From NCBI RefSeq assembly GCF_015694735.1, contig NZ_JADQDP010000002.1, positions 930,001 through 994,000 of the forward strand: a stretch of DNA of 64,000 bases. The letters are read 5' to 3'. The position numbers were made by a program, and so were the translations under genes. Positions 54,667 through 63,500 of the stretch are shown here, piece by piece (the stretch's first letter is position 1; the number at the start of each line of letters is the position of its first letter). The notes under the pieces were generated by a model. The model was not told the DNA's origin and made no database searches. It saw only the letters and a list, made by a program, of their open reading frames with translations. Source of the DNA: Hymenobacter properus (lineage in GTDB: Bacteria; Bacteroidota; Bacteroidia; Cytophagales; Hymenobacteraceae).

Positions 54667-54717
54667 AAAGCGTTTGGGAGTTGCCAGCCGGTCCGGCTCA
54701 CAACTCCCAAACGCTTT
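54667..54717. terminator. Hairpin between rpsP and rimM
   Basis: AAAGCGTTTGGGAGTTG (54667-54683) and CAACTCCCAAACGCTTT (54701-54717) form a perfect 17-bp stem with an A-run on the left. On the minus strand it ends ...CGCTTTTTCG, so it may attenuate transcription from rpsP into rimM, or process the mRNA. Confidence 0.65.
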
Positions 54718-54738
54718 CGGTTTTCAGAAACCTAAAAA

Positions 54739-55284
54739 CTACTCGGCAGCAGCTTCGGTAGCCTCGGCAGCCGGAGCTTCGGCGCCTTCTTCAGCGGCCG
54801 GAGCGGGAGCGTTAGCAGCCAGCAGGGCAGCCTGCTTCTGACGCAAGTTTTCGGCGCGGGCTTCTTTCACCTTGGTTTCGGCGGCGAGAGCGGCTTTGCG
54901 AGCGTCGGCTTTGGCATCAACCAAGCCAGTGCGCTTGCTTTCGATTTTAGCATCCTTCTCCTGTTTCCAGGCGTCGAAACGCTGGTCAGCCACCTCCTGG
55001 GTGATGGCGCCTTTGTCAACACCCAGCTGCAGGTGACGACGGTAGAGTACGCCGCGGTAGCTGAGCATGGCCCGAACGGTGTCGGTGGGCTGAGCACCGG
55101 TCATCATCCAGTAGAACGCGCGGTCGGCGTCGTAGTTGATGGTGGCGGGGTTGGTGTGGGGGTTGTAGGTGCCGAGTTTCTCGATGAAACGGCCGTCGCG
55201 GGGCGAGCGGGAGTCAGCTACTACGATGTCGTAAGTCGAAGCCTTTTTGCGGCCACGACGGGCGAGGCGGATTTTAACTGCCAT
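54739..55284 (-). CDS. rpsP: 30S ribosomal protein S16 with long Ala/Glu tail
   Basis: 181 residues; bacterial S16 is usually 80-90. The core is normal: [40 protein letters not shown] and [20 protein letters not shown]. The C-terminal extension of about 90 residues is a charged helix ([17 protein letters not shown]... [14 protein letters not shown]) ending in an Ala/Glu-rich stretch. Such tails are known in Bacteroidota S16. First gene of rpsP-rimM-trmD-rplS. Confidence 0.96.
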   Translation of the reverse strand: MAVKIRLARRGRKKASTYDIVVADSRSPRDGRFIEKLGTYNPHTNPATINYDADRAFYWMMTGAQPTDTVRAMLSYRGVLYRRHLQLGVDKGAITQEVADQRFDAWKQEKDAKIESKRTGLVDAKADARKAALAAETKVKEARAENLRQKQAALLAANAPAPAAEEGAEAPAAEATEAAAE

Positions 55285-55347
55285 AAACCGGTGGGGTTGT
55301 GTGATGCAACTCGTGCATCGGGTGAGGGTTTCCCGAAATTGGGAGTG

Positions 55348-55355
55348 CAAAGGTA
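55348..55355 (-). promoter_or_regulatory. -7 box of the rpsP operon
   Basis: On the minus strand TACCTTTG (55355-55348) matches TAnnTTTG, 64 bases before the rpsP ATG. Confidence 0.55.
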
Positions 55356-55388
55356 GCGGTTCGTCAGCGCATTAGCTAGGGCCAGGCA

Positions 55389-55421
55389 TAAAAAAAGCCC
55401 TGGCGTGGAGCCAGGGCTTTT
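55389..55421 (-). terminator. Terminator of the desaturase gene
   Basis: AGCCCTGGC and GCCAGGGCT around GTGGA form a 9-bp stem; on the minus strand it is followed by a run of seven T. Confidence 0.85.
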
Positions 55422-55427
55422 GCTAAT

Positions 55428-55511
55428 CTGTCATCCTGAGGGCAGCGAAGGACCATATCACGTCAGTATTTCCTAACTCGATAAGGTCCTTCGCTGCCCT
55501 CAGGATGACAG
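55428..55511. repeat. REPIN-like palindrome downstream of the desaturase
   Basis: Perfect 27-base arms, 55428-55454 and 55485-55511 (CTGTCATCCTGAGGGCAGCG then AAGGACC). The inner hairpin pair is TCCT/AGGA as in the 14031 copy. It stands five bases after the desaturase stop codon and before its terminator, so it is transcribed in the 3' UTR. Confidence 0.88.
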
Positions 55512-55516
55512 GCGGG

Positions 55517-56305
55517 TTATGCTGCCACGGCCTCGCGCTTGGGCTTGGCCAGCTTTGACATAGTATTCAGGTTCATGTTTTTGCGCTTCACCTTGATGAC
55601 ACCAACTTTGTCGAGGCCCCAGATGGCCACGTAGGTAGGGTCAAACTCCCACCACTTCACGCCGAAGTTGACGCGCATGGGCAGCTTGTGGTGGTTGTTC
55701 TGGAACAACTCGCCGAAGGCCAGGAAATCCAGCGCCAGCGTGTTCATCGACTTGTCGTTGTTGTCGAAGTTTTGGTAGCCGTATTTGTGGCCGCCCCAGT
55801 TCACAATGGCGCCGTGGATGGGGCCCATCAGGAAGTGGATGGGCAGCAGCAGGTACTGCCACCAGGCCGTGGCGAAGTTGATGTAGAACAGCACGTAGGC
55901 CGTGCCCCAGCCCAAGCGCGAAAACCACTTGTCGCCGAGGTTTTCAATGAATTTCCACTCCGGGATGTCGCCCTCGAAGCGTTTCGATAACTCGTGGTTG
56001 TGGTTCAGCACATCGTTGTAGATGTTCTTCGTTTTCCACATCATGTCAAACGCATTGTTCGAGAAGTGGGGCGAGTGCGGGTCGAGCTCGGTGTCGGAGT
56101 AGGCGTGGTGCATGCGGTGCAGCAGCGCGTAGGCCCGGGGCGAGAGGAAGCTGCTGCCCTGGCAGATGTAGGTGAACAGAAAGAAGAATTTTTCCCAAAA
56201 GCGGTTCATCGTAAACATCTTGTGCGCCGCGTAGCGGTGCAGGTAAAACGTCTGCGTGAACAGCGATAGATAGTAGTGGGCAACGAAGAAAATCAGAATA
56301 GCCAT
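55517..56305 (-). CDS. Acyl-CoA-type fatty acid desaturase
   Basis: A 262-residue membrane diiron desaturase. Histidine boxes are HRYAAH (residues about 23-28), HRMHH (about 60-64) and NNHHK (ELFQNNHHKLPMRVNFG). Hydrophobic helices surround them. It inserts a double bond, probably delta-9, into saturated acyl chains, which adjusts membrane fluidity. I start at the ATG at 56305 (MAILIFFVAHYYLSLFTQTF). Confidence 0.93.
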   Translation of the reverse strand: MAILIFFVAHYYLSLFTQTFYLHRYAAHKMFTMNRFWEKFFFLFTYICQGSSFLSPRAYALLHRMHHAYSDTELDPHSPHFSNNAFDMMWKTKNIYNDVLNHNHELSKRFEGDIPEWKFIENLGDKWFSRLGWGTAYVLFYINFATAWWQYLLLPIHFLMGPIHGAIVNWGGHKYGYQNFDNNDKSMNTLALDFLAFGELFQNNHHKLPMRVNFGVKWWEFDPTYVAIWGLDKVGVIKVKRKNMNLNTMSKLAKPKREAVAA

Positions 56306-56521
56306 AAAGGGGTGCGAAAGCTGAACTGACCGCACAATGCAAAAGGCCCGCGCTTAGGTTCAGTAGTATGGACGCAAAATTACGGCCAGCACAAAGGGGC
56401 ACGGGTAATCACTCCCGGAAGGCCAAAATCTTGCACGTCGCTCAATTGCAATGGTTTGCAGCCCGTAGAGTGACGTGAAAAGCCAGCTGTGTATTGAAAA
56501 TGAACTGGTTAAACAGTAGTT

Positions 56522-57232
56522 CTATTGGTAGAACTCGCGCGCTGCGTCCCAATGCGGCGCGTCGGGCAGGGGAGCGGTAAACGTCATCGTTTCCTTCGTG
56601 ACGGGGTGCTGCAGCTGCAGCTGACGGGCGTGTAGGGCAATGCTCACGTCGGGCAGCGGGGCGATGAAGCCGTACTTCACATCGCCCACAATGGGCGTGC
56701 CCAGGCCGGTGGCCAGCTGGGTCCGAATCTGGTGCGGACGGCCGGTCACGGGGTTCACCTGGAGCAGGAAGCGGTTGGCCGCCGGGCCCAGCAGCTCGTA
56801 TTTCAGCTCGGAGCGCAGGCCCTGCCCGTGAGCGGTAGGATAGGCCTTAGTTACGTTGCGCACAGTGTCCTTCACCAGCCAGTGCACCAGGGTGCCGCTC
56901 TCGGGCACAGGGGCTTTGCCGGTGAGGGCCCAGTAGGTTTTGTGAATCTTGTCGTCGCGAAACAGCTCGTTCAGGCGGCTCAGGGCCTTGCTGGTTTTGG
57001 CCAGAATGACAATGCCTGATACCGGCCGGTCGATGCGGTGGCACACGCCTACGAAAGCCTCGCCGGGCTTCTTGTACTTGAAGCGCAGGTACTCGGCGGC
57101 TTTCTTGGACAGGGGCTCGTCGCCGGTGGCGTCGCCCTGCACGAGGATGCCGGCGGGCTTGTTGATGACGAGCAAATGATTGTCTTCGAACAGAATTTCT
57201 CTGCCTTCGGACCACAGGTTGGGACGATTCAC
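56522..57232 (-). CDS. RluA-family pseudouridine synthase
   Basis: 236 residues from a GTG at 57232 (VNRPNLWSEGREILFEDNHL; the frame continues upstream to 57298 with Pro/Arg-rich sequence unlike the family). Catalytic Asp in CHRIDRPVSGIVILAKTSKA; then KTYWALTGKAPVPESG and the RxHQIR-type motif NPVTGRPHQIRTQLATGLGT with PIVGDVKYG. It isomerises uridine to pseudouridine in rRNA or tRNA; the exact target is not evident. No S4 domain. Confidence 0.92.
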   Translation of the reverse strand: MNRPNLWSEGREILFEDNHLLVINKPAGILVQGDATGDEPLSKKAAEYLRFKYKKPGEAFVGVCHRIDRPVSGIVILAKTSKALSRLNELFRDDKIHKTYWALTGKAPVPESGTLVHWLVKDTVRNVTKAYPTAHGQGLRSELKYELLGPAANRFLLQVNPVTGRPHQIRTQLATGLGTPIVGDVKYGFIAPLPDVSIALHARQLQLQHPVTKETMTFTAPLPDAPHWDAAREFYQ

Positions 57233-57385
57233 GCGGCGGGGGCGGGCGGGGTGGACTATCAGCAGGAGCGCGCCAGGGGCCCTCGGGGGCTTCCGCACTT
57301 CATCAGACTACACGCGCCGGGCGCTTCGCTCCTGCCTTTCTGGAGGCGAAGATACGAAGCCGCGCGGGAGCGAACCCGATGCGCC

Positions 57386-58879
57386 TCAGGCCGCTGCTGG
57401 TTCTCCGGCGGGCAACTCCGGCGCATCCGGCGCGGGGTTGTACCAGTTCACGTTGCGCGAGAGGAACATCACAATACCCAAGACTAGCACCAGGCCCAGG
57501 CTACCTACCAGCAGGGCGTAATCCTGCAGCTGCAACACCACGAAAATGAAGCCGTACACCATCGTGAGCACGCCGGCCGTGACCAGCGTGAGGCGCCGGT
57601 GCCGGAAGCTGGCCGCCGCGTAGCCCGTCACCAGGCCCACAATGACCAGCGCCGATAAGCCATAGGCCGCGTTGAAGGGCATTTGTTCGGCCAGCGCCAG
57701 CAGCAGCACGTAAAAAATAACCAGTGCCAGGCCCACCAAAATGTACTGAAACGGGTGGAACCGCCGCCGCGTGAGCACCTCCACGAAGAAGAAAATGAGG
57801 AAGGTGAGCGTGAGTGGCAGCAGCGCGTACTTGGCGGCGCGCATGGTTTTCTGGTACTCGTTCACGGGCACCAGCAGGCGCACGCCAAAGGTCGATTCGT
57901 CCACGGCGGGGCGGTCGGTGTCGGTGCGCCAGTGCTGGGGGAAGTTGCGGTTGAGGTGCAGCACCTGCCAGTCGGCCGTGAAATCTTTGCCGCTCAGGGT
58001 GCGGCGCACGGGCAAAAACGCGCCGATGAAGCTCGGGTCGGCCCAGGGGGCGCTGAGGTGCAGCGTGGTTTGGCGGCCCAGGGGGGCCAGTAGCAGGCCG
58101 GTGCTGCCGTTCAGGTCGAGGTCGAAAGAGAAGGTGTGGCGGCGCTGCAGAGCGGCTTCGTCGGGCATGGGGATGGCCACGCTCACGCCGTTGGTGCTTT
58201 GGCCGCGCGGGCCGTCCTCGTCGTCTTCGTGGTATTTGGAGTAGCGGCGCCGCTCGTTCAGCACCGTGTTGAACTGCGTGGTGACCGTGGGGGCACTGCC
58301 CGCCGGCAGCACCGATGCGGTGGGCACGCCGGGCTCGAACGGATGCTGGCGGCCGTCCCAACTCAGCGCCAGGCCGTTGCGGATGCCTTTCATGTCGGAA
58401 ATGCCCACGGCCACAAAGGCCTCCGACCACCGCACCGCGGCGGCCGGCACGCCCAGGTCGGCCAGGGGCGGCGCCTGGAAAGCGCCCTGCACGTGCAGCC
58501 CTGCCCGGTACACCACTGCTTCGTAGATGCCACGGTGGCGCCGCTCGGGTGCCAGCGTGCCGTTGGTAGCCAAGGTGTCGGGCAGCAAACTCAGGTAGCG
58601 AATTTCCTCACTCACCACGCCCTTCTCGCTCACCTGGCGCACCGTGTAGGGCAGCACCAGCACGGGCCCCAACACCAGCTGCGCCCCGCCCCACTGGCTG
58701 CTGATTTCGGCGGTGGCCGCGTCGCGGTTTTCGGCACGCTCGGTTATCAGGCCTTCCACCATGCTCGATGGAATGAGCAGCAGCACCAGCAGCACCGCAA
58801 TGATGATGAGCTTGAAGGTGATGCTCCAGCTCATCGAAGCTGCAGTCTGACGACTTCCGGCGGGGGAGAAAGGGCCCAT
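57386..58879 (-). CDS. creD: CreD-family inner-membrane protein
   Basis: 497 residues. Start MGPFSPAGSRQTAASMSWSI, then a membrane helix ITFKLIIIAVLLVLLLIPSS and the CreD signature MVEGLITERAENRDAATAEI with SSQWGGAQLVLGPVLVLPY. A large periplasmic domain follows, then a C-terminal bundle of six helices (YALLPLTLTFLIFFFVEVLT, FQYILVGLALVIFYVLLLAL, GLSALVIVGLVTGYAAASF and more). In other bacteria creD is controlled by cell-envelope stress signals. Here it has the same operator as the 36-42 kb cluster. Confidence 0.92.
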   Translation of the reverse strand: MGPFSPAGSRQTAASMSWSITFKLIIIAVLLVLLLIPSSMVEGLITERAENRDAATAEISSQWGGAQLVLGPVLVLPYTVRQVSEKGVVSEEIRYLSLLPDTLATNGTLAPERRHRGIYEAVVYRAGLHVQGAFQAPPLADLGVPAAAVRWSEAFVAVGISDMKGIRNGLALSWDGRQHPFEPGVPTASVLPAGSAPTVTTQFNTVLNERRRYSKYHEDDEDGPRGQSTNGVSVAIPMPDEAALQRRHTFSFDLDLNGSTGLLLAPLGRQTTLHLSAPWADPSFIGAFLPVRRTLSGKDFTADWQVLHLNRNFPQHWRTDTDRPAVDESTFGVRLLVPVNEYQKTMRAAKYALLPLTLTFLIFFFVEVLTRRRFHPFQYILVGLALVIFYVLLLALAEQMPFNAAYGLSALVIVGLVTGYAAASFRHRRLTLVTAGVLTMVYGFIFVVLQLQDYALLVGSLGLVLVLGIVMFLSRNVNWYNPAPDAPELPAGEPAAA

Positions 58880-58897
58880 ATCTGGTTTAATAAAGTT

Positions 58898-58915
58898 CTT
58901 TGGATTGCAAAGCTA
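58898..58915 (-). promoter_or_regulatory. creD promoter with CTTTG-N5-CAAAG operator (site 4)
   Basis: On the minus strand TAGCTTTG (58915-58908) is a TAnnTTTG box. It runs into CTTTG-CAATC-CAAAG (58912-58898) followed by AACTTTATTAA. Layout matches sites 1-3. The creD ATG is at 58879. Confidence 0.65.
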
Positions 58916-58955
58916 ACGTTATAGATGGAAAAATTGGTATAGAGAAGTGAGAAAT

Positions 58956-59012
58956 AAAAAAGGCCGGTTTGCCTTCGCCTAACGGGAAAGCCAAACCAGC
59001 CAATTTTAATAG
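58956..59012 (-). terminator. Probable terminator of panB
   Basis: On the minus strand GGCTGGTTTGGC pairs with GCAAACCGGCC across a 16-base loop, followed by T6. Imperfect stem, located 67 bases after the panB stop. Confidence 0.6.
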
Positions 59013-59078
59013 TGTCAGGAGCTTTAAATGAGCTTGATAAGCCGCCTAAGCCACTCGGGTAGCTACTGCCCGTTAAGG

Positions 59079-59894
59079 CTAATAGCCTTCTTCCTTGCTC
59101 GGAAACTCGCGGCTCTTCACGTCGGCCACGTAGTGTTGCACGGCTTCGGTCATGATGTCGTGCAGCTCGGCGTAGCGGCGCAGGAAGCGGGGCTTGAACT
59201 CCTTGGTGAGGCCCAGCATGTCGTGCACCACCAGCACCTGCCCGTCCACATCGGGCCCGGCGCCAATGCCGATGACCGGAATGGTCAGCTCCTCGGCCAC
59301 TTGCTTGGCCAGCGCGGCCGGAATCTTCTCCAGCACCAGCGCGAAGCAGCCAATTTCCTGCAGCAGGCGGGCGTCTTCGAGCAGCTTCTGTGCCTCGGCT
59401 TCTTCCTTGGCGCGCACCGTATAGGTGCCGAATTTGTAGATGGACTGCGGGGTGAGACCCAAGTGGCCCATCACCGGAATGCCGGCCGTGAGGATGCGGA
59501 CAATGCTGTCCTTCACCTCGGCGCCGCCTTCTAGCTTCACGCCGTGGCCGCCGCTCTCCTTCATGATGCGGATGGCCGAGCGCAGGGCCTCGCTGCTGTT
59601 GCCCTGGTAGGAGCCAAACGGCAAATCGACCACCACGAAAGCACGCTTCACGGCGCGCACCACGCTCTGGGCGTGGTATATCATCTGGTCGAGGGTGATG
59701 GGCAGGGTGGTTTCGTGGCCGGCCATCACGTTGGAGGCCGAGTCGCCCACGAGCAGCACGTCGACGCCGGCGCCGTCGAGAATCTGGGCCATCGAATAGT
59801 CGTAGGCCGTGAGCATAGAAATTTTTTCCCCCCGCTGCTTCATGGCGTGCATCTGGTGGGTGGTAACGAGTTTGACTTCCTTGTGCTGGGACAT
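59079..59894 (-). CDS. panB: 3-methyl-2-oxobutanoate hydroxymethyltransferase
   Basis: A 271-residue TIM-barrel enzyme for ketopantoate formation in pantothenate (CoA) synthesis. Family motifs in order: [89 protein letters not shown] and [20 protein letters not shown] with DMLGL. I start at the ATG at 59894 ([15 protein letters not shown]), the family start; a longer frame reaches 59975. Confidence 0.96.
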   Translation of the reverse strand: MSQHKEVKLVTTHQMHAMKQRGEKISMLTAYDYSMAQILDGAGVDVLLVGDSASNVMAGHETTLPITLDQMIYHAQSVVRAVKRAFVVVDLPFGSYQGNSSEALRSAIRIMKESGGHGVKLEGGAEVKDSIVRILTAGIPVMGHLGLTPQSIYKFGTYTVRAKEEAEAQKLLEDARLLQEIGCFALVLEKIPAALAKQVAEELTIPVIGIGAGPDVDGQVLVVHDMLGLTKEFKPRFLRRYAELHDIMTEAVQHYVADVKSREFPSKEEGY

Positions 59895-59985
59895 GGGGCG
59901 GGCCAAACGGCAACGGTTGGGTGAGGGGCCGTTTGGTACGGCAAAGCTGGCAACAATTTCGTTATCCGGCGCCACTGGCCAAGTA

Positions 59986-60011
59986 AAAAGCCCCTGGCCG
60001 AAGCGCAGGGG
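59986..60011 (-). terminator. Terminator of the pseudo-receiver gene
   Basis: On the minus strand CCCCTG and CAGGGG with GC-rich loop, followed by C-T5, 40 bases after the stop at 60052. Confidence 0.7.
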
Positions 60012-60051
60012 CAGGAATAAGGAACCAGTAAATCGGCGTGGCCGTCAGGCC

Positions 60052-60411
60052 TTAAGCATCGGCTTCGGGCAGCGAGGAGGCCTCGGAATGGCAGGGCCAG
60101 GCGGCGGCCGGAATTTGCAGCGCCAGCAGCGCGGGCAGCTCGGCCGGGTCGGTGACGACGATGATGGGCGTGGGCGCCAGCACCTGTTCCTGCAGCGTTT
60201 CGGCCAGGGCCACAGCATCGAGCCCGCCGTGCAAGGGGCCGCTGAGCACCACCAGGTCGGGGTGTACCAGGCGGGCAGCCTTGAGGGCGGCCTCGCCGCG
60301 GGCCTCTACGCGCACCACTTCGTGGCCGGCGTCGTGCAGGTAGTGCTCTATCGCGGTGGTGTCGTGGGCCGCATCGGCAGCCAGGAGCACGCGGAGGAAG
60401 AAGGGGTTCAT
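60052..60411 (-). CDS. Pseudo-receiver domain protein
   Basis: 119 residues, a single receiver-like (CheY) fold: FLRVLLAADAAHDTTAIEHY, GHEVVRVEARGEAALKAARL, HPDLVVLSGPLHGGLDAVAL, TPIIVVTDPAELPALLALQI. The phospho-acceptor Asp is replaced by Ser (VVLSGP), the acidic pair is altered and the conserved Lys before the last helix is absent, so phosphorylation is unlikely. It ends in an acidic tail. No kinase or output gene is adjacent. A stand-alone pseudo-receiver of unknown role. Confidence 0.75.
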   Translation of the reverse strand: MNPFFLRVLLAADAAHDTTAIEHYLHDAGHEVVRVEARGEAALKAARLVHPDLVVLSGPLHGGLDAVALAETLQEQVLAPTPIIVVTDPAELPALLALQIPAAAWPCHSEASSLPEADA

Positions 60412-60535
60412 GGCGGCAGCAGAAATGGAAAGGTTTCCAAAGCAACCATGTGTGGGGCGCCCACGCTGGCATTGGCGCCCAACACGTCGCCTAACCCCGC
60501 TAACGCCGCCAATCCTTATGCGAACGAACCGGGCG

Positions 60536-63500
60536 CTACTGGTACTGCGCGTAGCGGTTACGGTTAATCTTTAAATCTTGCAATAAACTACTCTTGGCCG
60601 CAATGGTGAAATTGTAGCCTTTCGTGATTCCGAACGGAATCCAGGTGCCGTTGATTTGCCAGCAGTGCAAATCGCGGAAGAAGGTGATGTTGGGATAAGT
60701 GATGGATTGGTTGGTGATGTCGTAGCCTAGGTTGTAGCTCAGGCGCAGGTTTTCGGTGAGCTTGACGGAACCCGTGACGCCCACCGTGTTCAGGGCCAGA
60801 ATGGGCGGGCGCTTGCCCTGGTAGTTGGCGTCGAGGTAAGCTTGCGTAAGCGGCACCGTGTTGGTGGTGTAGCCGGCCGCGTACGTCAGCGCCAATTCCC
60901 ACGGAATGTCGAAATCGACGTAATCGGCGTAGTAGTTGGGCGGGCCCACGGTGCCCAGGGTGGGGTCGTTGGCCGGGGCCACGGCCCGCGGAATGGTGCT
61001 TTTCTTCTTGCCCGTGGCGGGGTTGAAGCTGTAGGTGGCCCCGAAGCTGGCCGAAGCCAGGCGCAGCAGCCGGCGTGGGTCGGCTTCGAAGAGGTACTTA
61101 TTGATGATGCGGCCGGTGGCGTCGCGCTGGTAGGGGCTGAAGCTGGCGTTGCTGTTCAGGTTCAGTTTCTTGGCAATCTGGGTGCGGAAGTTCACGCCCA
61201 GCGGCGAAAGCTTCAGCGTATCGCCGGGCGCGTTGAAATTATAGCCGATGGTGAAATCGAGCCCTTCAATCAGATTGGATTTCTTGAACGGGTTGAGGCC
61301 GGTGGTGTCGTTGGAGTCGCGGATTTTCATCTCCACCGCGTTTTGCAGGCTGAAGGAAATCTGGCTTTGCGCCGTGCCCCCCGGCGTGCCGTAGAGAAAG
61401 CTCTGGTAGTTGTCGAAAGTGTAGTTGTTGAGCAGCAACTGGTCGGCCGCAATATTGGGGTCGAGCACCCGGCCAAACTGGTCCCTGTAGCCTTGCAGCA
61501 CCGTCGAACCCAGCGGGAACCGGTCGTTGGTGCGCAGGTTGGGGGCGTAGGTGTAGTTGAGGCTCGGCGTCATCTTGTGGCGCAGGGCCTGAATCTTGTG
61601 CGTGCCGCGGCGCACCACCGTGCCGTAGATGGTGGTGTTGAGGCTGGCCGCGGCCGAGTAAGTGTTCAGGCGGTAGAAGTTGTAGGTAGTGTCGATGCGC
61701 ACGGCCTGGGCCACGGGGCTGTAGCGGTAGCGCAGGCTCTTGGAGTACCATACCTCGCTATAGCTCACCGAGGGGCTGAACTTGAAGTGCGGCCCCAGGT
61801 TGTAGGAGCCCAGCCCGATGCCGAACTGGTGCTGCGCGCCGTTGTTCGAATTCTTCAGCAGGCGGCCCAGGGTGGCGAAGCTGAACGGAATGCGGGTGTC
61901 GGTGTTGGTGCCGCCCAGCAAGGGCAGGCCGTTGGCCAGCGTGCGGGCGCCGATGACATTGCTCACCTCGTTGCGGGCCGTGAGGTTGTAACTGATGGTG
62001 AACTGCTCGTAGGTGGCCGCGCCCAAGCGGCCGCCCTGGCCCGGCTTGATGCCGAACCACTGGTAAGGATACTGCCGCGCCACGCCCACGCTGATGTCGG
62101 GCAGGGTGAAGGTCATGCGGCCGTCGGTGCCCTGGCTCTGGCTCAGGCGGATGTCGTAGTTGATAGGCGAGTTGCGAATCTGCTTCGAGTAGCTGATGCT
62201 GGAGCTAAACTGCGTGGACAGGTAGCGCCGGGCGTCGAGGCTGTTGATTTGGTTGTAGCTGCTGGTGCCCGCGTTCACGCTGGCCGAGAAGCGGCCGCCG
62301 CCGGGCTTGGGCACGGGCGTGTGGCTCCAGGTAATCCAGAACGAGTTGGCGGCCGGCGGCCGGATATAGGTCTGGCCCACGCCCACGGCATCCTGCGCCA
62401 GAATCTGGTTGCTGGGCCGCGTCGAAAAGCGGAAGTTGAAATTGCCTTGGTAGGTATAGCGCTTTAGGTAGCCCACATCGGCCGTAGCGCCCCAGCCACC
62501 GAAGGTATCTGCATTGCCGGCGTAAATATCCCCGGTCAGGCGCACGCCGATGTAGTCGTTCGGGGCGAAGTAGTAGCCGCCGTTGGTGAGGAAGTAGCCG
62601 CGGTCGGCGGCCTGCCCGAAGGTCGGGATGATGACCCCCGAGCCCCGGCTCCGCTTGGGCGTCGGGAAAAAGCCAAACAGGAAGCCCAGCGGCGTGGGCA
62701 CGTCGCCAATCACGAGGTTGAAGGGACCGGTCACGACCTTGTCGCCCGGAATCATCTTCATTTTCTTGGCCTGAATGTAGAAGTGCGGGTGCTCCAGGTT
62801 GCAGGTGGTGTAGCGCCCCATCAGGCCGTTGATGTCGCCGCTCGGCAAGCGCTTGATGACCTGGGCGCCCACGTAGCCCTCGCCCTGTTGGGTCACGGCC
62901 TCGGTCACCTTGGCTTTCTTGCTCTTGAAGTTGTAGGCAATGCTGCGGGCCTGGTATTTCTGGCCGTTGTCGTTGAGGATGGGCGTGCCCTTCAGTTTGT
63001 TCCCTACCGTGTCCTGCCGGCCTTCGGCCTGCATGGTGTTGTTGCCGTAATTTACCGTGATGAGGGCCGCCTTCAGGTCGGTTTGGCCATACACCACGCT
63101 GGCATTTTCGTAGAGGCGCGCCACCTTCTTGGTCACGTCGAACTGGATGGAGTCCTTGGCCGTGTAGTTGATGGTGGTTTGAATCTGGCCCTTGGGCTTG
63201 GCCGCTACTTGCAGCGAGTCGCCGGCGGCGCGCACGCCGTTCACCAGCCCGCTGGTGTCGGTGGGCACCACGCCAGGCAGGCGGGCGCCGCCGCGGGGGG
63301 CCAGAGTGTCGGGCACGGGCTTGTGCGAGGCGCCGGGCACGCGCGACTGGCCGGCGTTGCGCACGCCGGGCGGGGGCGGGCCCACGGGGTCGCGCGGGTC
63401 GGCCGAGATGTTGCGTACCGGCGGGGTAGGGGCCGAGCCGGGCCGCTGCCCGGGCTTGGCCGGGGCCACGGTGGTGCCGCGCCGGGGCGTGGCCACGGTG

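Noticed and set aside
60842..62467. 541-codon open frame on the plus strand
   Set aside because: Lies inside the LptD-like barrel gene, low-complexity Val/Gly/Ala product with no signal or motif.
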